A DNA stretch of 64,000 nucleotides from Verrucomicrobiia bacterium. GTDB lineage: Bacteria > Verrucomicrobiota > Verrucomicrobiia > Opitutales > Cerasicoccaceae. The position numbers and the translations under genes were made by a program. Location of the stretch: positions 1 to 64,000 of the forward strand of contig JAUIAM010000005.1 in the NCBI GenBank assembly GCA_030425485.1, written 5' to 3'. This document shows, in pieces, positions 32,392 to 44,666 of this stretch. The notes under the pieces are model-generated. The model worked only from the letters and a program-made list of their open reading frames with translations. It searched no databases and was not told the DNA's origin. How positions within the stretch are numbered: position 1 is the stretch's first letter; the number at the start of each line of letters is the position of its first letter.

Positions 32392-33578
32392 GGTACAAAT
32401 AACACCTTGGTGCCAGCCTCCACCATATCCTCACCTTTGTCGAGCACGACAAATCCCGTCGTGCCCAGCAGCCCGGCAAAGTCACCCGAATTACGGGTTG
32501 GCTTCGGCACCGCCTCACCTTGAGAATTTAAAGTGACAGGCAGGTAAAGCGTCTTGTCGCTCAAGGGCTGCCACGGCTCCGCCAGCGGCAACTGCCGCAC
32601 GGCCAAATCATAAGCCACGCCTGACCTTGCCCGCAAATACGGCAGCACATAGCGGTAAACGCCCACCAGTGAAGAAACGGGATTTCCCGGCAGGGCAAAA
32701 ACCATGCAGCCGCCATCGGTCGTCCAAGCTCCCATTGGCTTGCCCGGTCGCTGGGAAACACCGTGAAAGAGCCGCGTGCCAAGCCTGTCCAATGCCTCGG
32801 GTATCCAGTCCAGTGCCCCCATCGATACGCCGCCCGAGAGCACCACAACATCGCTCTGGCTAATCGCGGTATCGAGCAGCAAACGAGATTTTTCCACCTC
32901 GTCGCTCAAATGCCCCAGCTCGCTGCCACGATACCCCCATGCGGCCAACGCGGAAGTCATGGCCTGACCGTTGGAACGGCGCACCTGATGCGCCGCAGGC
33001 TGTGCCTCTATCGGCACCAGTTCGTCGCCGGTACTAAACACACTCACCCGCGGCGGCTGACTCACCCGCAAGCACGCGTAACCACAAGACGCCGCCATAG
33101 CGATCTCCACCGGCCCCAGACGTGCGCCCGGCTCGACCTGCACGCGCCCGGCGGCGCAGTCCAGTCCTTTACGGTGGATGTATTGGCCGGGCTGATACGC
33201 CTCGCCCGGCAGCATTTTAATATGCTCGCCCTCTCGCTGCGTTGCCTCGTAGGGCACAACGCAATCGGCCCCATGTGGCAGCATAGAGCCCGTCATAACC
33301 TCGATGGCATAACCCGGTTCCCCAGACAGCGTCAGGGGTGGCTCGCCAGCCAATTGCTTCGCCTGTACCTTTAGTGGATTCGTCCCATCAGTGTGGCGCA
33401 AGGCGTAGCCATCCATCATCACGCGATCATAGGGGGGTAAATCGCGGTCTGCTACGATAGGTTCGCGCAGCGTGAGCCCGTATGTTTCAGCCAAAGGGAA
33501 GTCAACTGCACGAGCAGGGCGCACTATCTTGCGCAGCAGCGCATCGGCTTCTTCGGGTGTTATGAGTGCAGACTTCAT
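32379..33578 (-). CDS. moeA: Molybdopterin molybdenumtransferase
   Basis: Start set at MKSALITPEEADALLRKI; 'VVLSGGVSMGALDWIPEAL', 'VFALPGNPVSSLV'. Confidence 0.95.
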   Translation of the reverse strand: MKSALITPEEADALLRKIVRPARAVDFPLAETYGLTLREPIVADRDLPPYDRVMMDGYALRHTDGTNPLKVQAKQLAGEPPLTLSGEPGYAIEVMTGSMLPHGADCVVPYEATQREGEHIKMLPGEAYQPGQYIHRKGLDCAAGRVQVEPGARLGPVEIAMAASCGYACLRVSQPPRVSVFSTGDELVPIEAQPAAHQVRRSNGQAMTSALAAWGYRGSELGHLSDEVEKSRLLLDTAISQSDVVVLSGGVSMGALDWIPEALDRLGTRLFHGVSQRPGKPMGAWTTDGGCMVFALPGNPVSSLVGVYRYVLPYLRARSGVAYDLAVRQLPLAEPWQPLSDKTLYLPVTLNSQGEAVPKPTRNSGDFAGLLGTTGFVVLDKGEDMVEAGTKVLFVPWNP

Positions 33579-34063
33579 GATGCGATTAAAGTGAGTTCCT
33601 GCTCCCCCACCCCGAGCGTCCCCGAGCGGTGAATGCGGCAGCGTAAGCCACCTCGCCCCTTTAGCCACGGATAGGCTCCGGGCGCGATGGCCTCATCCAT
33701 CCAGTAACAGGGAGCGCACTCCTCACTCCCGCTCAGGATAACCTCACCGAGAGAAAAGCGCTTTCCAATTAGCGCGTTAAGGTCCACACCACGGATCAGG
33801 GCGTTACGGCGAAATGCCGAACGATCAACCTGCGCTTTGCCCAACTCAGCTTCCAACTGCGCCGCTACCTCTGCGGAGAAAAAAGTGATCTGTCCCTTGT
33901 AGTCCGGCTTGTAGTCGAAGTAGCGATCGCCTTCGATCCCGCTCCCCGCGACGAGGTCAATCCGCTCACAGGGCAGCATGCCGTGGTTACAACGCTCCAT
34001 GCCATGCCTGCCTTTAAAGTCATGACCGGGCGATATCCAAAGTTGTTCGATGCAAACCTGCAT
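33575..34063 (-). CDS. MOSC domain-containing protein
   Basis: 'MQVCIEQLWISPGHDFKG...IEGDRYFDYKPDYKGQITFFSAEV', 'RNALIRGVDLNALIGKRFSLGEVILSGSEECAPCYWMDE'. Confidence 0.88.
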   Translation of the reverse strand: MQVCIEQLWISPGHDFKGRHGMERCNHGMLPCERIDLVAGSGIEGDRYFDYKPDYKGQITFFSAEVAAQLEAELGKAQVDRSAFRRNALIRGVDLNALIGKRFSLGEVILSGSEECAPCYWMDEAIAPGAYPWLKGRGGLRCRIHRSGTLGVGEQELTLIAS

Positions 34064-34128
34064 GAGTTTATGGTCGTAATAATCGCGGTGACGGGGCGAG
34101 CCTAAACCGTGGCTCCTCACATAGAATG

Positions 34129-34169
34129 AAAAGGCCTGCCTTCTCCATGAGCAGCGGATCGGGTAGGCC
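34129..34169 (-). terminator. Candidate terminator/processing hairpin between porin and MOSC genes
   Basis: On minus strand GGCCTACC...GGCAGGCC (8-bp stem, one G:U) then TTTTCATTC. Confidence 0.45.
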
Positions 34170-34204
34170 AAAGCAACTCAGTGCACCCATCGGGCGCAAC
34201 TGGC

Positions 34205-35539
34205 CTAAAGTTTAAAATCGAGCTGGACCCAGGCCTTGAGCACGTCACTCTGGGTGGCAGGTGCGCTGGTATTGCTGGAGCCCCAGTAGCTGCCGAGCTT
34301 AACCAGTCCGGTCAGGTTTTCGTTAAACTGGTAGGACAAGCCCACATCAAACTCCGTCCCGTACTGGCTCCCCGTTTGCGTCTCGGTGAAGTAGTGGTAC
34401 GCGCCCATGAGCTTGAAGTCGTAGGGCAGGCCGGCGCTGAAGGACACGTAGTAGTCGCGCAGCCCCGTCGCTGGCGTTGTCAGGAAGACGTCCGCCCAGC
34501 CGTTGAACTTATGCAGCGTGGCCAGTGGGGTCTGGAAAGCCCGCGTGCCATCTCCGCCAAGGCTCTCGAAGCCCAGGCCAACCTGATACTGCTTATACTT
34601 GGCTCCTGCGAAAAAGTGCCAGTAGCTCGCATTGAAGCTGGCGGGCACGGACTCGCCGTTACCAACCTGGTAGGCGAACTCCGCCCGAAACGGCACGCTC
34701 CAGTCATCATCGATTTTATACGCACCAGTATAAAAGAGGCCAAAGGTCGTCCCGGAATTAGGCGGGCCAAATGTGTTCGGCGGCTTCGACAGGTCGAGGT
34801 AGTACATGTACCCGCCCAGCTCGCCCACGGGCAGGCCCTTATAGTGAAGGTTGACCAAATGGCTCTGACTATTCAGGCTGCGCAATTGATTGTTGGGCAC
34901 CTCCGATTCACCAAAAATACGATTCACCTGCCAGACGTAGGCATAAGATAGCCAGACGTCCGTAATCACTTCCGATGTCAGGCGAACGCCGTCAAAGGTT
35001 TGGTCATTCTGTCGCCAGGCCACCGCGCCAACGAAGCGCTGGTTATCTAAGTTAATCACCTGACGCCCGCCCTTGAAGTCCGAGTTAAAACCATTGTAGC
35101 CGATGAATAACTGGTTGAGCTGGTTGTTGTGCGGGTCCGGGATAATGACCGACCCCGGAGGGCTGGGGTCTGCCGGAGAGCTGCGGTAGTCGCCCGAGTT
35201 AATCGACCATGTGTTTTCAAACTCGGCCAGTCCATAGAAGCCGTAATACTTCGGTGTCTCGTAGCCGATGCGTGTACGCAGGGTGTAGGCATTGGCGGAT
35301 GACAGGCCCGTGACGTTTGCATTCTCATAGCGCATGCGCATGTTCAGGATGATGCGCCCCTGAGAGAAGTAATCGTCGTTAAAGTACGACAGGGCTTCGC
35401 GGCCCAGCTCCGTATTTTTCGGCGTCGCCGCAACGATGCCCGTCGGGGCCTCGCCGAAGTCAAAGAGGTCTGTCGCATGCAGCGGCAAGACACACGTGAG
35501 CGCGATCAGGCCCAGAGCCTGTTGGTGTAGCAGTTTCAT
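34205..35539 (-). CDS. Outer membrane beta-barrel protein, alginate export/porin-like
   Basis: Signal peptide 'MKLLHQQALGLIALTCVLPLHA'; alternating-strand sequence rich in aromatics, C-terminal 'LKAWVQLDFKL'. Confidence 0.72.
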   Translation of the reverse strand: MKLLHQQALGLIALTCVLPLHATDLFDFGEAPTGIVAATPKNTELGREALSYFNDDYFSQGRIILNMRMRYENANVTGLSSANAYTLRTRIGYETPKYYGFYGLAEFENTWSINSGDYRSSPADPSPPGSVIIPDPHNNQLNQLFIGYNGFNSDFKGGRQVINLDNQRFVGAVAWRQNDQTFDGVRLTSEVITDVWLSYAYVWQVNRIFGESEVPNNQLRSLNSQSHLVNLHYKGLPVGELGGYMYYLDLSKPPNTFGPPNSGTTFGLFYTGAYKIDDDWSVPFRAEFAYQVGNGESVPASFNASYWHFFAGAKYKQYQVGLGFESLGGDGTRAFQTPLATLHKFNGWADVFLTTPATGLRDYYVSFSAGLPYDFKLMGAYHYFTETQTGSQYGTEFDVGLSYQFNENLTGLVKLGSYWGSSNTSAPATQSDVLKAWVQLDFKL

Positions 35540-35589
35540 ATATCGCATGAGTTTGATAGTGTATGATAAGGTGGGCAATTGCCCAGTTA

Positions 35590-37359
35590 TTAGTATACGT
35601 CGCGCAAATAGCGTTTCTGGCTCTTGAGCCGGTCCATATAGGCTTCGGTCTCATCCTCGGTCAGCTTTCCCTGCTCACGAATGATGTCCCGCAGAGCGGC
35701 ATCCACATCCTTTGCCATGCGCGAGGCATCGCCGCAAACGTAGAAGTATGCCCCCTCTTCGAGCCATTGATAAAGTTCAGCCGCTTTCTCGCGCATGCGG
35801 TTTTGCACGTAGACCTTCTCCTCGCCATCGCGCGAAAAGGCCGTATCGAGCGCGTGTAGCGTGCCAGCGGTCTGCATCGACTCCAACTGCTCGGCATAGA
35901 GGAAGTCGTACTCACTGCGCTGATCGCCAAAGATGAGCCAGTTTTTCCCCGGTGCTTCACTGGCATGACGTTCCTCAAGAAACGCACGAAAGGGCGCGAT
36001 ACCCGTGCCGGGCCCCACCATAATCATCGGGATCGAGGCATTCGCGGGAGGTTTAAAGTGTTTATTCGGCTGCACATAGACACTCAACTCCGTGCCCGGC
36101 TCCAGCTCGGCCAGAAAGTTCGAGCACACCCCCTTGCGCGGGCGCCCGTGGAGGTAGTAACGCACCACGCCGACGGTTAAGTGCACCTGCTCATCATAGG
36201 CCTTCGGGCTGGAAGAGATCGAGTACAAGCGTGGGGAAAGCTTTCGCAAGAGCCGGACAAAGTCGCTGGCGGAGCCTAGCTTTGCAGGATAGGCATGGAG
36301 GAGATCGATCAGGTGCCGGTCCTTCAGGTAAGCGTCGATGTGGCCGTTCTGGCTGGCGATCATCGCGTCGAGCTCGGGCAGGTGTACCAACGCCGCATAG
36401 GATTCAAGCAGGCCTTTATTAAGGGTGTTAATATCGTAGTGGGACAGCAGGGCATCGCGCAGACAGACCTCATCGTCAGCCGCCCCCGGCACGATCTCCT
36501 CACCGCTAAAGCCCGTCACCTGCAAGATGTCATCAACCAGCGCTTTGCAGTTTTGGGGGATAATTCCGAGCGCATCACCTGCCTCGTACTCCAGGCCGGA
36601 ACCTTTCAGGCAAATCTCGACATGGCGGGTTTCCTTAGCCGAGCCTTCCTTGTTCAAGTTGGAGTTGGAAAGCAGCTTGGCCCGATAGGGATTGTTGCGG
36701 TTATAGGCGGACTTCGCTTCACTTGCTGGCGCGGATTCCGACATGGGCTCGGTTGAGGCAGGGGCGGCAGCTTCCCCGAGAAATCCCTCCAGGGCCGCAT
36801 CACGCCAGGCGGCGTAATCATCGTCAAACTCCACATCGCACCAGACTCCTCCCGCCGCGCGCTGTGCACCGAGCGCGGCCAGCCTGCCATCAAACTCTTT
36901 AGCACACTTGTTAAAATCCGGGTAGTTCGAGTCGCCCAGCCCGAGTACGCTATAGCGCACCTGGTCCAGCTTGGGCACGCCATCGCCCAAAACAAACTGG
37001 TGAAAGGCCTCGGCATTGTCCGGTGGTTCACCATCACCGTAGGTCGAAGTGATGATGAGCAGGTTGCTTTCCTTGGGCAGTCTGTCCTTAGGGTACTCGT
37101 CCATGTCGAAGACCTCCACCCGATAGCCCTTGGCCTTGGCATCTTTGGCCGTCTTCTTGGCCAGGCTCTCAGCGTTACCAGTTTGCGATCCCCAGAGAAT
37201 AGTCAGCGGGGTCTTCGACTGAGGCGTGTCGCCCAGGGCTTGCGGAGCGGAAGCCCTGGAGTAGAGTCCGGCCAGAAACCCATTTAGCCAGGAGCGCTGC
37301 TCCTCACTGAATGGTGCGTTCAGCGGTATAAACGGTACGAGTGGATTAGACTGTGACAT
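35590..37359 (-). CDS. Diflavin reductase, sulfite reductase flavoprotein alpha-like (CysJ family)
   Basis: Flavodoxin domain '[32 protein letters not shown]', FAD/NADPH domains '[23 protein letters not shown]', '[20 protein letters not shown]', '[19 protein letters not shown]'. Confidence 0.93.
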   Translation of the reverse strand: MSQSNPLVPFIPLNAPFSEEQRSWLNGFLAGLYSRASAPQALGDTPQSKTPLTILWGSQTGNAESLAKKTAKDAKAKGYRVEVFDMDEYPKDRLPKESNLLIITSTYGDGEPPDNAEAFHQFVLGDGVPKLDQVRYSVLGLGDSNYPDFNKCAKEFDGRLAALGAQRAAGGVWCDVEFDDDYAAWRDAALEGFLGEAAAPASTEPMSESAPASEAKSAYNRNNPYRAKLLSNSNLNKEGSAKETRHVEICLKGSGLEYEAGDALGIIPQNCKALVDDILQVTGFSGEEIVPGAADDEVCLRDALLSHYDINTLNKGLLESYAALVHLPELDAMIASQNGHIDAYLKDRHLIDLLHAYPAKLGSASDFVRLLRKLSPRLYSISSSPKAYDEQVHLTVGVVRYYLHGRPRKGVCSNFLAELEPGTELSVYVQPNKHFKPPANASIPMIMVGPGTGIAPFRAFLEERHASEAPGKNWLIFGDQRSEYDFLYAEQLESMQTAGTLHALDTAFSRDGEEKVYVQNRMREKAAELYQWLEEGAYFYVCGDASRMAKDVDAALRDIIREQGKLTEDETEAYMDRLKSQKRYLRDVY

Positions 37360-39106
37360 GACTGAATTTGGCTTTGAGTTCTTCTTGATTATGGCGGCGC
37401 GTGTACTGGATGAATGACTCGTCGCCGTCGCGCTCGCTCAGGTACGTACGCAAAATGCTTTCGATCACCTCAGGTACTTTCATAAAGGGAACAGACTGGA
37501 GCACCTCTGCCGCGATGCCCTGCTCGTTATCAACTCCCCCACCCAGTACGATGTGGTAACCTTCGACGGTTTCCTCATCTACTTTAACCTTCACGCCCTG
37601 CAAGCCGATGTCACCCACGTAGTGTTGGGCGCAGGAGTTCGGACATCCCGTGAGGTGGATGTTAATCGGCTGGTCCAGCTCGATGCGCTCCTTGAGGTAA
37701 GCGCCCAGCTCCATGGCCTGAGCCTTCGTAGCCGAGGCGGCAAACTTACAACCCGCGTTACCCGTGCAGGCCACAAGGCCGTTGGTGATGTTGTGGTGTT
37801 CGGTGCTTAAGCCCACTTCGTTGAGTGCGGCGATGAGCGCAGGGAGCTTGTCATCCGACACATGCGGAATGATGACGTTCTGCCAGACGGTTAAGCGGAG
37901 CTCGCCCTTGCCAAACCTATCGGCTAACTCTGCCAGGGCAAACATCTGCTCGACGGTCAAATGGCCCACCGGCACAACGACCCCGACATAATTAAGGCCC
38001 GGTTGCGGCTGGGCATACGTACCGATGTAACCATGGCGCACGATCGCCCGGCGTTTCTCGCATGCATCCAGTGGCAGCCGACGCAGTTCGAAGGCTAACT
38101 CTTTCTCGGTCTCCTGTAGAAACTTTGTTTCGCCCCAGGCATCAACGAGGTACTTCAGGCGGGCCTTCTTACGGTTGGTGCGATCTCCGTTTTTGATGAA
38201 GACGCGGAGCATCGCCGCCGCCACCGAGACACACTCCTCCGCCTTCAACAACAAGCCGCAGTCCTTGGCAAATTGCTTATGCCCGGTAATGCCGCAGAGC
38301 TGTACGCGGAAGTATACGCCCGGCTCAACCCCGGCCCCGTCTCCCACGCGCACAGCGTAGAATCCGATGTCATTGGTATCCGCACAGACACTGACCGAGC
38401 CGCCATTGTCAAAGGAGATGTTGAACTTGCGCGGAAGGTCGTACATCTCGCGCGTATTCAGGATGTAGTGGTGCATGGCCTTGGCCAACGGGAGCACATC
38501 GGCGACTTCGTTCGGGTCAAATCCACTCGTGGGCGAAGCCGTGATGTTGCGCACATTATCCGCTCCACTGCCCTGAGCAGTCAGCCCCATGTCACGTAGT
38601 TTCATCAGAACAGAAACGCTGTCGCGGGGCATAATTTCGCGTATCTGCAAATTTCCACGTGTGGTCACATGCGCGTAGCCGCCGCCCCAGTCCTGAGCAA
38701 TCTCTGCCAGACCTGCCATCTGATGCGAGCGCAGCACACACCCCGGAATGCGACAGCGGAGCATGAGTGACTCCTGCGCAGGTGAGACATAGAACAGGCC
38801 GTGAAATTTATAGCGAAATACATCGCCTCCTTCGGGGAATTGCTCTCTGGTCGCGTTATCCAGCATTGTGTCCCAGACATCCAAACCGTGCTGCTCGTGC
38901 TTGATTTTCTCCTCCTTGCACAAGTCCTCGATCAGCACCCCGTGGACTTTCTCCTCGGCCTGATTATCCGTCACGGACTGCCCGGCATCGTGGGTCAATT
39001 GCCCGTTGGGTGTCTGGCCGACGTAGGGTGAAAAGCCACGCTGATCTACACCGGAGAAAAACCCCTGAAGGTACTGCTTTTGTGATTCGCTAAAGTTCTG
39101 ATTCAT
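37346..39106 (-). CDS. nirA: Assimilatory nitrite reductase, NirA family (siroheme/4Fe-4S)
   Basis: '[10 protein letters not shown]', '[20 protein letters not shown]', '[20 protein letters not shown]'. Start set at [13 protein letters not shown]. Confidence 0.88.
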   Translation of the reverse strand: MNQNFSESQKQYLQGFFSGVDQRGFSPYVGQTPNGQLTHDAGQSVTDNQAEEKVHGVLIEDLCKEEKIKHEQHGLDVWDTMLDNATREQFPEGGDVFRYKFHGLFYVSPAQESLMLRCRIPGCVLRSHQMAGLAEIAQDWGGGYAHVTTRGNLQIREIMPRDSVSVLMKLRDMGLTAQGSGADNVRNITASPTSGFDPNEVADVLPLAKAMHHYILNTREMYDLPRKFNISFDNGGSVSVCADTNDIGFYAVRVGDGAGVEPGVYFRVQLCGITGHKQFAKDCGLLLKAEECVSVAAAMLRVFIKNGDRTNRKKARLKYLVDAWGETKFLQETEKELAFELRRLPLDACEKRRAIVRHGYIGTYAQPQPGLNYVGVVVPVGHLTVEQMFALAELADRFGKGELRLTVWQNVIIPHVSDDKLPALIAALNEVGLSTEHHNITNGLVACTGNAGCKFAASATKAQAMELGAYLKERIELDQPINIHLTGCPNSCAQHYVGDIGLQGVKVKVDEETVEGYHIVLGGGVDNEQGIAAEVLQSVPFMKVPEVIESILRTYLSERDGDESFIQYTRRHNQEELKAKFSHVTV

Positions 39107-39116
39107 GCGTCGATTA

Positions 39117-41330
39117 TCAAGTTGATGTGATGGCCACTGCACAGGCCTTGTAGGAGGGTTGGCGTGAGTACGGGTCAACCGTATCGAGGGTGAGTTCATT
39201 CACCTCGGCGTAGTGCATGGGCATAAAGACCTGCCCACGAGAAACCGTCCCGCTAAGGTAAGCCTTTGCCACAAGCTTGCCGCGACGCGAGCGCACCTCC
39301 ACCTGACTGCCCGCAGCAATGCCGTAGACCTCGGCATCGGCAGGATTGATTTCCACGTAAAGGTTCTGTGGGGACAACTTGCGCAGCACAGCAGACTTGC
39401 TCGTACGCGTCTGCGTATGCCACTGGGACGAGGTGCCGCGGCCCGTCAGCAAGGTAAGCGGATAAGCCGGATCGGTCGGCTCGGGCAACTCGCGCGGAGC
39501 TTCGAAGATAAACCTTGCCTTGCCATTGGCGTGATAGAAACGCCCGTCCTCGAAAAGCCGACGCTCGGCCGCAAAGCCCGAGGACTGCCGCAGCGGCCAT
39601 TGGATACCGCCATGCGCCTCGATCATGTTATAATTCTCAATCGCCGTAATGTCGCAGGGCTGTCCTGCCGTCAGTTGCTTGAGCAGCTTGAACACTGCCT
39701 CCGGCGAGGACCATTTTTCAAACATCTCACCGCAACCCCAGTAGTGTGATACGAGCTGGAAAATGTGAAAATCCGCCAGGGCCTGCCCGGGGGCACGGCT
39801 CACTTTGCGGATGCAGCCGATGCGGCGTTCGCTGTTTATAAAGGTGCCATCCTTCTCGCCCCAGCCTGCCGCCGGCAACACGATGTCGGCCATCTGCGCC
39901 GTCTCCGTACTGTGATACATGTCCTGCACCACAAGCAGCTCGAGCTTGTCACGCAGCTTGCGGAAGCGGCGCTGGTTTATCCATGAATGCGCCGTATTTG
40001 TCGCCACCACCCAGAGGCCCTTGATCTCTCCCCGCTCGATAGCCTCCATGATCTGGTCATAGGCATAGCTGCTCTGGTCGGGTATGCGCTCAAGCGGGAT
40101 CTCCAGTATACGCGCCACCTTCTCCCGGTGGACGGGATTCTCAAACGCATGCCCACCAAGCAAATTTGTCGTATTACTGAACAGGCGCGAACCCATGGCA
40201 TTGCATTGTCCGGTGATGGAGTTTGCACCCGTGCCGGGCTTACCGATGTTGCCCGTCAGCAGCGCGAGGTTAATCAGACTCTGGGCCACACGCGTGCCCT
40301 CGTAGGACTGGTTAACGCCCATTGTCCACCAGAGCGAAACCCGCTTGCCGCTACCGATTAGTGCGGCCATCTCCAGCAGCACATGCTCATCAATACCTGT
40401 TTCCTGACTGACACGGTAGGCGTCGTATGGACCATCGAGCAGGAAGTGCTTCAACTCCTCAAAGCCGCAAACGTGCTGCTCGATAAAGTCCGTGTCCAAC
40501 CATCCGCTTTCGATTAAGAGTCGGGCCAATCCGTAAAAAAGCACGAGGTCTGACTTCGGTCTCAGGGCGAGGTGCTTCGTCGCCATCATGGCCGTCTCCG
40601 TGCGGCGCGGATCAACGACGAGGATCTCGGGCTTACGGCGGTTACGCATCACGCGCTGCCACATGATCGGATGCGTAATGCAGAGGTTTGAGCCGACAAA
40701 GACCAGCACGTCCGACTCCTCAAAATCCGCATAGGTATAGGGCGGCGCATCAAACCCGAACGACTCCTTGTAGGCCGCTACCGCCGTAGCCATGCACTGG
40801 CGGGTGTTTCCATCGCCATGAATCATGCCCATGCCAAACTTGCCCAACGCTCCAAGGAAGGCCAACTCCTCGCTCGGTATCTGGCCCGTACCGAGCCAGG
40901 CCAATGCCTGCGCACCGCTCGCCTCAGCAATTTGCTTAAATCCGGAGACAAACTGCTTCAGCGCATTGTCCCAACTGGTCTGCACAAGGCGGCCCGACCG
41001 ATCCCGCACCAGGGGCGAAGTCGCCCGGTCCCTCGCCTTCAGCGGCTCCAGCGACTCCCACCCCTTGGGGCACGCCATGCCGAGGTTGACCGGATAACCC
41101 ATCTGAGCCGAGAGGTTGACTGCCTGCTTGTCGCGCAAGTGCACCTTGAGCGAGCAACCCGTCGCGCAAAAACCGCAGACAGAATTCGTGGTGGCATCCG
41201 GCTGAACCTTGCTTGGCAAGTTACCCAAGCCGAACTCCGAGGGGCGCTGAACCAGCTCCTGCGTCAAGGGGCCGTTCCATGCCCGCAACGGGGTGGCCTT
41301 CTCCGGTCGTGTGTCAAAACGTGTCGTCAT
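39117..41330 (-). CDS. nasA: Assimilatory nitrate reductase catalytic subunit (molybdopterin oxidoreductase)
   Basis: N-terminal '[15 protein letters not shown]', '[27 protein letters not shown]', 'GQCNAMGSR'; no twin-arginine signal. Confidence 0.93.
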   Translation of the reverse strand: MTTRFDTRPEKATPLRAWNGPLTQELVQRPSEFGLGNLPSKVQPDATTNSVCGFCATGCSLKVHLRDKQAVNLSAQMGYPVNLGMACPKGWESLEPLKARDRATSPLVRDRSGRLVQTSWDNALKQFVSGFKQIAEASGAQALAWLGTGQIPSEELAFLGALGKFGMGMIHGDGNTRQCMATAVAAYKESFGFDAPPYTYADFEESDVLVFVGSNLCITHPIMWQRVMRNRRKPEILVVDPRRTETAMMATKHLALRPKSDLVLFYGLARLLIESGWLDTDFIEQHVCGFEELKHFLLDGPYDAYRVSQETGIDEHVLLEMAALIGSGKRVSLWWTMGVNQSYEGTRVAQSLINLALLTGNIGKPGTGANSITGQCNAMGSRLFSNTTNLLGGHAFENPVHREKVARILEIPLERIPDQSSYAYDQIMEAIERGEIKGLWVVATNTAHSWINQRRFRKLRDKLELLVVQDMYHSTETAQMADIVLPAAGWGEKDGTFINSERRIGCIRKVSRAPGQALADFHIFQLVSHYWGCGEMFEKWSSPEAVFKLLKQLTAGQPCDITAIENYNMIEAHGGIQWPLRQSSGFAAERRLFEDGRFYHANGKARFIFEAPRELPEPTDPAYPLTLLTGRGTSSQWHTQTRTSKSAVLRKLSPQNLYVEINPADAEVYGIAAGSQVEVRSRRGKLVAKAYLSGTVSRGQVFMPMHYAEVNELTLDTVDPYSRQPSYKACAVAITST

Positions 41331-42871
41331 GCGTGGACCCCTCCCGGCATTTTAGGTGAATCCACCGCCACAAAGAACAGGTAACGCTCGGCGATCTCTC
41401 CACCCAATAAAAGCACGATCCCCGCAAGACTCACTACGGTGCTGCTGTTGATCATAGCCAGACCAAGGACAGGGCACAGCCAACGCAGTAAGGTGATGGG
41501 CAGAACGTACTCCAGTTGGATAAGCGCGCACTTAGCGTATACACTTCCACGCCCATCACGCGCGTGCAGCAGTACATGCAGCTCGCCCAGCATCTTGATG
41601 CAGAGCGCGAGCAAGAGCGTCGTCCAGCCCACGGTGGCATTGCCGAGCAGAACAAGGCCGAGACCAGCCGCCAGCATGCTAGTGCCATAAAACCGGATAG
41701 AGGATAGCGGAAGTGCCCATAGCTTTCGGTGGGTGTCATGGTAGATCATCACAGAAGTAAAAACCGCACCCAAGCCGGCCACTGTGCTCGCCCACCAGAG
41801 TTTTCCCGCATACTCCGGAGCGAGGAATGCCGCACCACATGCCAGGGTAAGTACGCCCGCAAATCCGCTGAAGGCGAAAATTTCCCGGCTCAGCCATGAA
41901 TGCGTCAGGCCGAGAAAGGCACGCCATGCTTTTAGCGGACGCCCGAGGTGAAGCACACTTGCCCCCAGCCCGGCAAACCCGAACGCTGCCGCAGCCAGCA
42001 CCAGTCCGAGGGATGACGTACCGCTGTAGGCGATGGCCAGACAAAGGCCGACCGATACTTGCGTAAAGACCAGCATCCAGATCAGCGGCCAGTGGGCATG
42101 CTGCGGTCGCAGCGCATCGGCATCGGCGGCCTGCATCGAGTCCGGCAGCTGGCGCGAGGTGACATAGCGCGTTGTCGGCACCGTTATTTTCTGGTGCGGT
42201 GCACCAGGTAAAAAGGAAGCCGCCTCCCCGCCACGCGCCGCCTGCACCACGCTGTCCTTCTTAACCGTGGTGATGCGGATGGCCTCCGTCGGGCAGGACT
42301 GAACACAGGCCGGCGCCTCCCCTACTGCGAGGCGGCCGTGGCACATGTCGCACTTACGCACGATGCCGAGGCGGTCGTTGTACTTCGGTACATCGTAGGG
42401 GCATTTCAGCACGCAGTACTGGCAGCCAATGCACTGATCATCGAGGTGGAGCACGACCCCGGTCAGTGGGTCCTTTTCGTAAGCATTGACGGGACAGCCG
42501 TTGAGACAACCGGGGTCCACGCAGTGATGGCAAGCCGAGGTCACGGTCTGCTGAAAATAGCCACTGCTGCCGTGACCGTGAATCAGGCCCACGTCCCGCC
42601 AGGCCTCTTGCTCGTCCAATCCGTTCAGGCTGTGGCAAGCCGTGACGCAGGCTTTGCACCCAGAGCAGCGGTCCAGGTCTACCTCGAAGGAGAACTGCTC
42701 CCCTTCGGCCGGATTTTCCAGTGGGATGAGTTGCCGATAGGCGGCTTTCGAGTGCTCATCGTAGAGGCGCGAGAAATCTGCCACGGGCGTCTGCAGGCGT
42801 GACTGCTCCCGCAGCAAACGCTCTACGGGAGTATCCTCATCAACAGCAAGGATATGATTTGGCGCCAGCAT
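41327..42871 (-). CDS. Fused DmsB-like (4x 4Fe-4S) and DmsC-like membrane-anchor protein
   Basis: Cys clusters [58 protein letters not shown], then ~8 hydrophobic helices. Confidence 0.9.
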   Translation of the reverse strand: MLAPNHILAVDEDTPVERLLREQSRLQTPVADFSRLYDEHSKAAYRQLIPLENPAEGEQFSFEVDLDRCSGCKACVTACHSLNGLDEQEAWRDVGLIHGHGSSGYFQQTVTSACHHCVDPGCLNGCPVNAYEKDPLTGVVLHLDDQCIGCQYCVLKCPYDVPKYNDRLGIVRKCDMCHGRLAVGEAPACVQSCPTEAIRITTVKKDSVVQAARGGEAASFLPGAPHQKITVPTTRYVTSRQLPDSMQAADADALRPQHAHWPLIWMLVFTQVSVGLCLAIAYSGTSSLGLVLAAAAFGFAGLGASVLHLGRPLKAWRAFLGLTHSWLSREIFAFSGFAGVLTLACGAAFLAPEYAGKLWWASTVAGLGAVFTSVMIYHDTHRKLWALPLSSIRFYGTSMLAAGLGLVLLGNATVGWTTLLLALCIKMLGELHVLLHARDGRGSVYAKCALIQLEYVLPITLLRWLCPVLGLAMINSSTVVSLAGIVLLLGGEIAERYLFFVAVDSPKMPGGVHA

Positions 42872-42903
42872 ATTCAGTGTATCAGGATTATCGTGACAAG
42901 GAC

Positions 42904-43758
42904 CTAGACCGTCGCGCTCTGCTTTTCTTCGCTTGCGCCTGGGTTAAAGCGAATGGGACCGCCGCCGTGCTTTTCCGCTTCACAGTCGTCGAGAAATTGG
43001 AGCAGGCGGCCACGGTAGGCGTAAAACTTGTCCGTCTCCAGGATGGCCTCGCGGTCCCGGGGACGGGGAAAATCAATCGTCATGACTTCGCCGACGCGCG
43101 CACGAGGTCCGTTCGTCATCATGCAAATCCGGTCGCACATGAAGACTGCCTCATCCGGGTCGTGCGTTATCATCATCGTGGTGATTTTCTCACGATCGAG
43201 GATCTTTAGAATCACGTCCTGCAGCTCCATACGAGTCAGGGAGTCAAGCCGTCCAAAGGGCTCGTCGAGCAGGAGCACCTTGGGCTTGAGCGCGATGGCC
43301 CGTGCAATGCCGACCCGCTGCTGCATGCCACCGGAGAGCTCGCGCGGGTGCTTGTGCATAGAGTCGGCCAAACCGACCGCGCTGAGCGAATACTCTGTAA
43401 TGACGCGGCGCTGCTGCTTGCTGGCGTGCGGGTAGCACTTGCGCACCCCGAGCATGACATTCTGGTAGGCCGTCATCCACGGGAGCAGGCACGGCGACTG
43501 GAAGACGACCGCGCGGTCCGGCCCCGGACCATCTATCTCACGACGGTCAACAATGATCCCGCCATCGCTAATGTCGTTCAGCCCGGCCAGCATGGTCAGC
43601 ACGGTGGACTTACCGCAGCCGGAGTGACCAATCACGCCAATGACTTCGCCTTTTTGTATGGTGAGATTGAAGCCATCGACAACCTTGACCGCCTCGCCAA
43701 AGGGGTTCGGGTAAGCCTTAACCAGATTGAAAATTTCGACGTATCGTTGATCTCTCAT
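42904..43758 (-). CDS. nrtD: Nitrate ABC transporter ATP-binding protein
   Basis: Walker A 'GHSGCGKST', '[32 protein letters not shown]'. Confidence 0.9.
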   Translation of the reverse strand: MRDQRYVEIFNLVKAYPNPFGEAVKVVDGFNLTIQKGEVIGVIGHSGCGKSTVLTMLAGLNDISDGGIIVDRREIDGPGPDRAVVFQSPCLLPWMTAYQNVMLGVRKCYPHASKQQRRVITEYSLSAVGLADSMHKHPRELSGGMQQRVGIARAIALKPKVLLLDEPFGRLDSLTRMELQDVILKILDREKITTMMITHDPDEAVFMCDRICMMTNGPRARVGEVMTIDFPRPRDREAILETDKFYAYRGRLLQFLDDCEAEKHGGGPIRFNPGASEEKQSATV

Positions 43759-43770
43759 AAGTTCACTCCT

Positions 43771-44664
43771 TTAAGCGGCGCTGAAGTCGATGGGCTCGAT
43801 GTCGGGCATCTCCAGCCCGTTGTCGACACGCAGCGCCTTGGACTCTTTATTCATCTGCGTCATGTAGTGGATGATCTCGTTACGTAGCGCCTTGTACCGG
43901 GGATTTGTGTTCAAGGTTGTCCGGTCGCGTGGGCGATCCAGCGTGACCTGAAACGGCTCAGAAAGCGTCGCCCCGGGGCCCGTGGTTAAGGGGACAATTT
44001 TATCCGCCAGCAAAACGGCCTCATCCACGTCGTTGGTGATGAGCACGACGGTGCGCTTGTCTTCCTCCCAGATGCGTACGAGTTCGTCTTGCAGGTTGGC
44101 CCGGGTGAGCGCATCCAGCGCACTCAGCGGCTCATCCATGAGCAGGATTTCTGGCTGCATGGCCAGCGTGCGGGCCAGCGACACCCGCTGACGCATGCCG
44201 CCGGAGAGTTCACCGGGCTTCTTTTCCCGCGCAGCAGTCAGGCTAACCATCTCGATGTAGCGCTCGATGTGCTCGCGGCGCTCACTGCTGCTCTGGTCCT
44301 TAAAAGCCTGCTTCACGGCAAGCTCGATGTTCCCATAGACGCTGAGCCAGGGCAGCAGGGAGTAGTTTTGGAAAACGATGCCGAGATTCGGGCCCGGCTT
44401 GGTCACCTCCGTCCCGTGTAGCAGGACAGAACCGCTGTCCGGTCGCTGCAGCCCCGCCATCAGCGAGACAAGCGTGCTCTTGCCACTGCCGGAAAACCCG
44501 ATCACGGCAATGAACTCATTTTGCTCAACCTTCAGGTTTACGCCGCTGAGCACCTCAGTGCGATTACCTTCCGGCCCGAAGCCGATGCTTACGTCCTTGA
44601 GTTCAAGATGTGCCATACTCGCAGTTGGTCTGTTGAATGTGAGCGTATCTTCCGCAGTGTTCAT
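43771..44664 (-). CDS. nrtC: Nitrate ABC transporter ATP-binding protein (NrtC-like, lacks C-terminal NrtA-like domain)
   Basis: Walker A 'GFSGSGKST', '[32 protein letters not shown]'; 297 aa, so only the ATPase domain. Confidence 0.85.
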   Translation of the reverse strand: MNTAEDTLTFNRPTASMAHLELKDVSIGFGPEGNRTEVLSGVNLKVEQNEFIAVIGFSGSGKSTLVSLMAGLQRPDSGSVLLHGTEVTKPGPNLGIVFQNYSLLPWLSVYGNIELAVKQAFKDQSSSERREHIERYIEMVSLTAAREKKPGELSGGMRQRVSLARTLAMQPEILLMDEPLSALDALTRANLQDELVRIWEEDKRTVVLITNDVDEAVLLADKIVPLTTGPGATLSEPFQVTLDRPRDRTTLNTNPRYKALRNEIIHYMTQMNKESKALRVDNGLEMPDIEPIDFSAA

Positions 44665-44666
44665 GA

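Noticed and set aside
35572-35585. Palindrome TGGGCAATTGCCCA between the porin and diflavin reductase genes
   Set aside because: Short, no T tract, not clearly an operator; insufficient for a separate claim.
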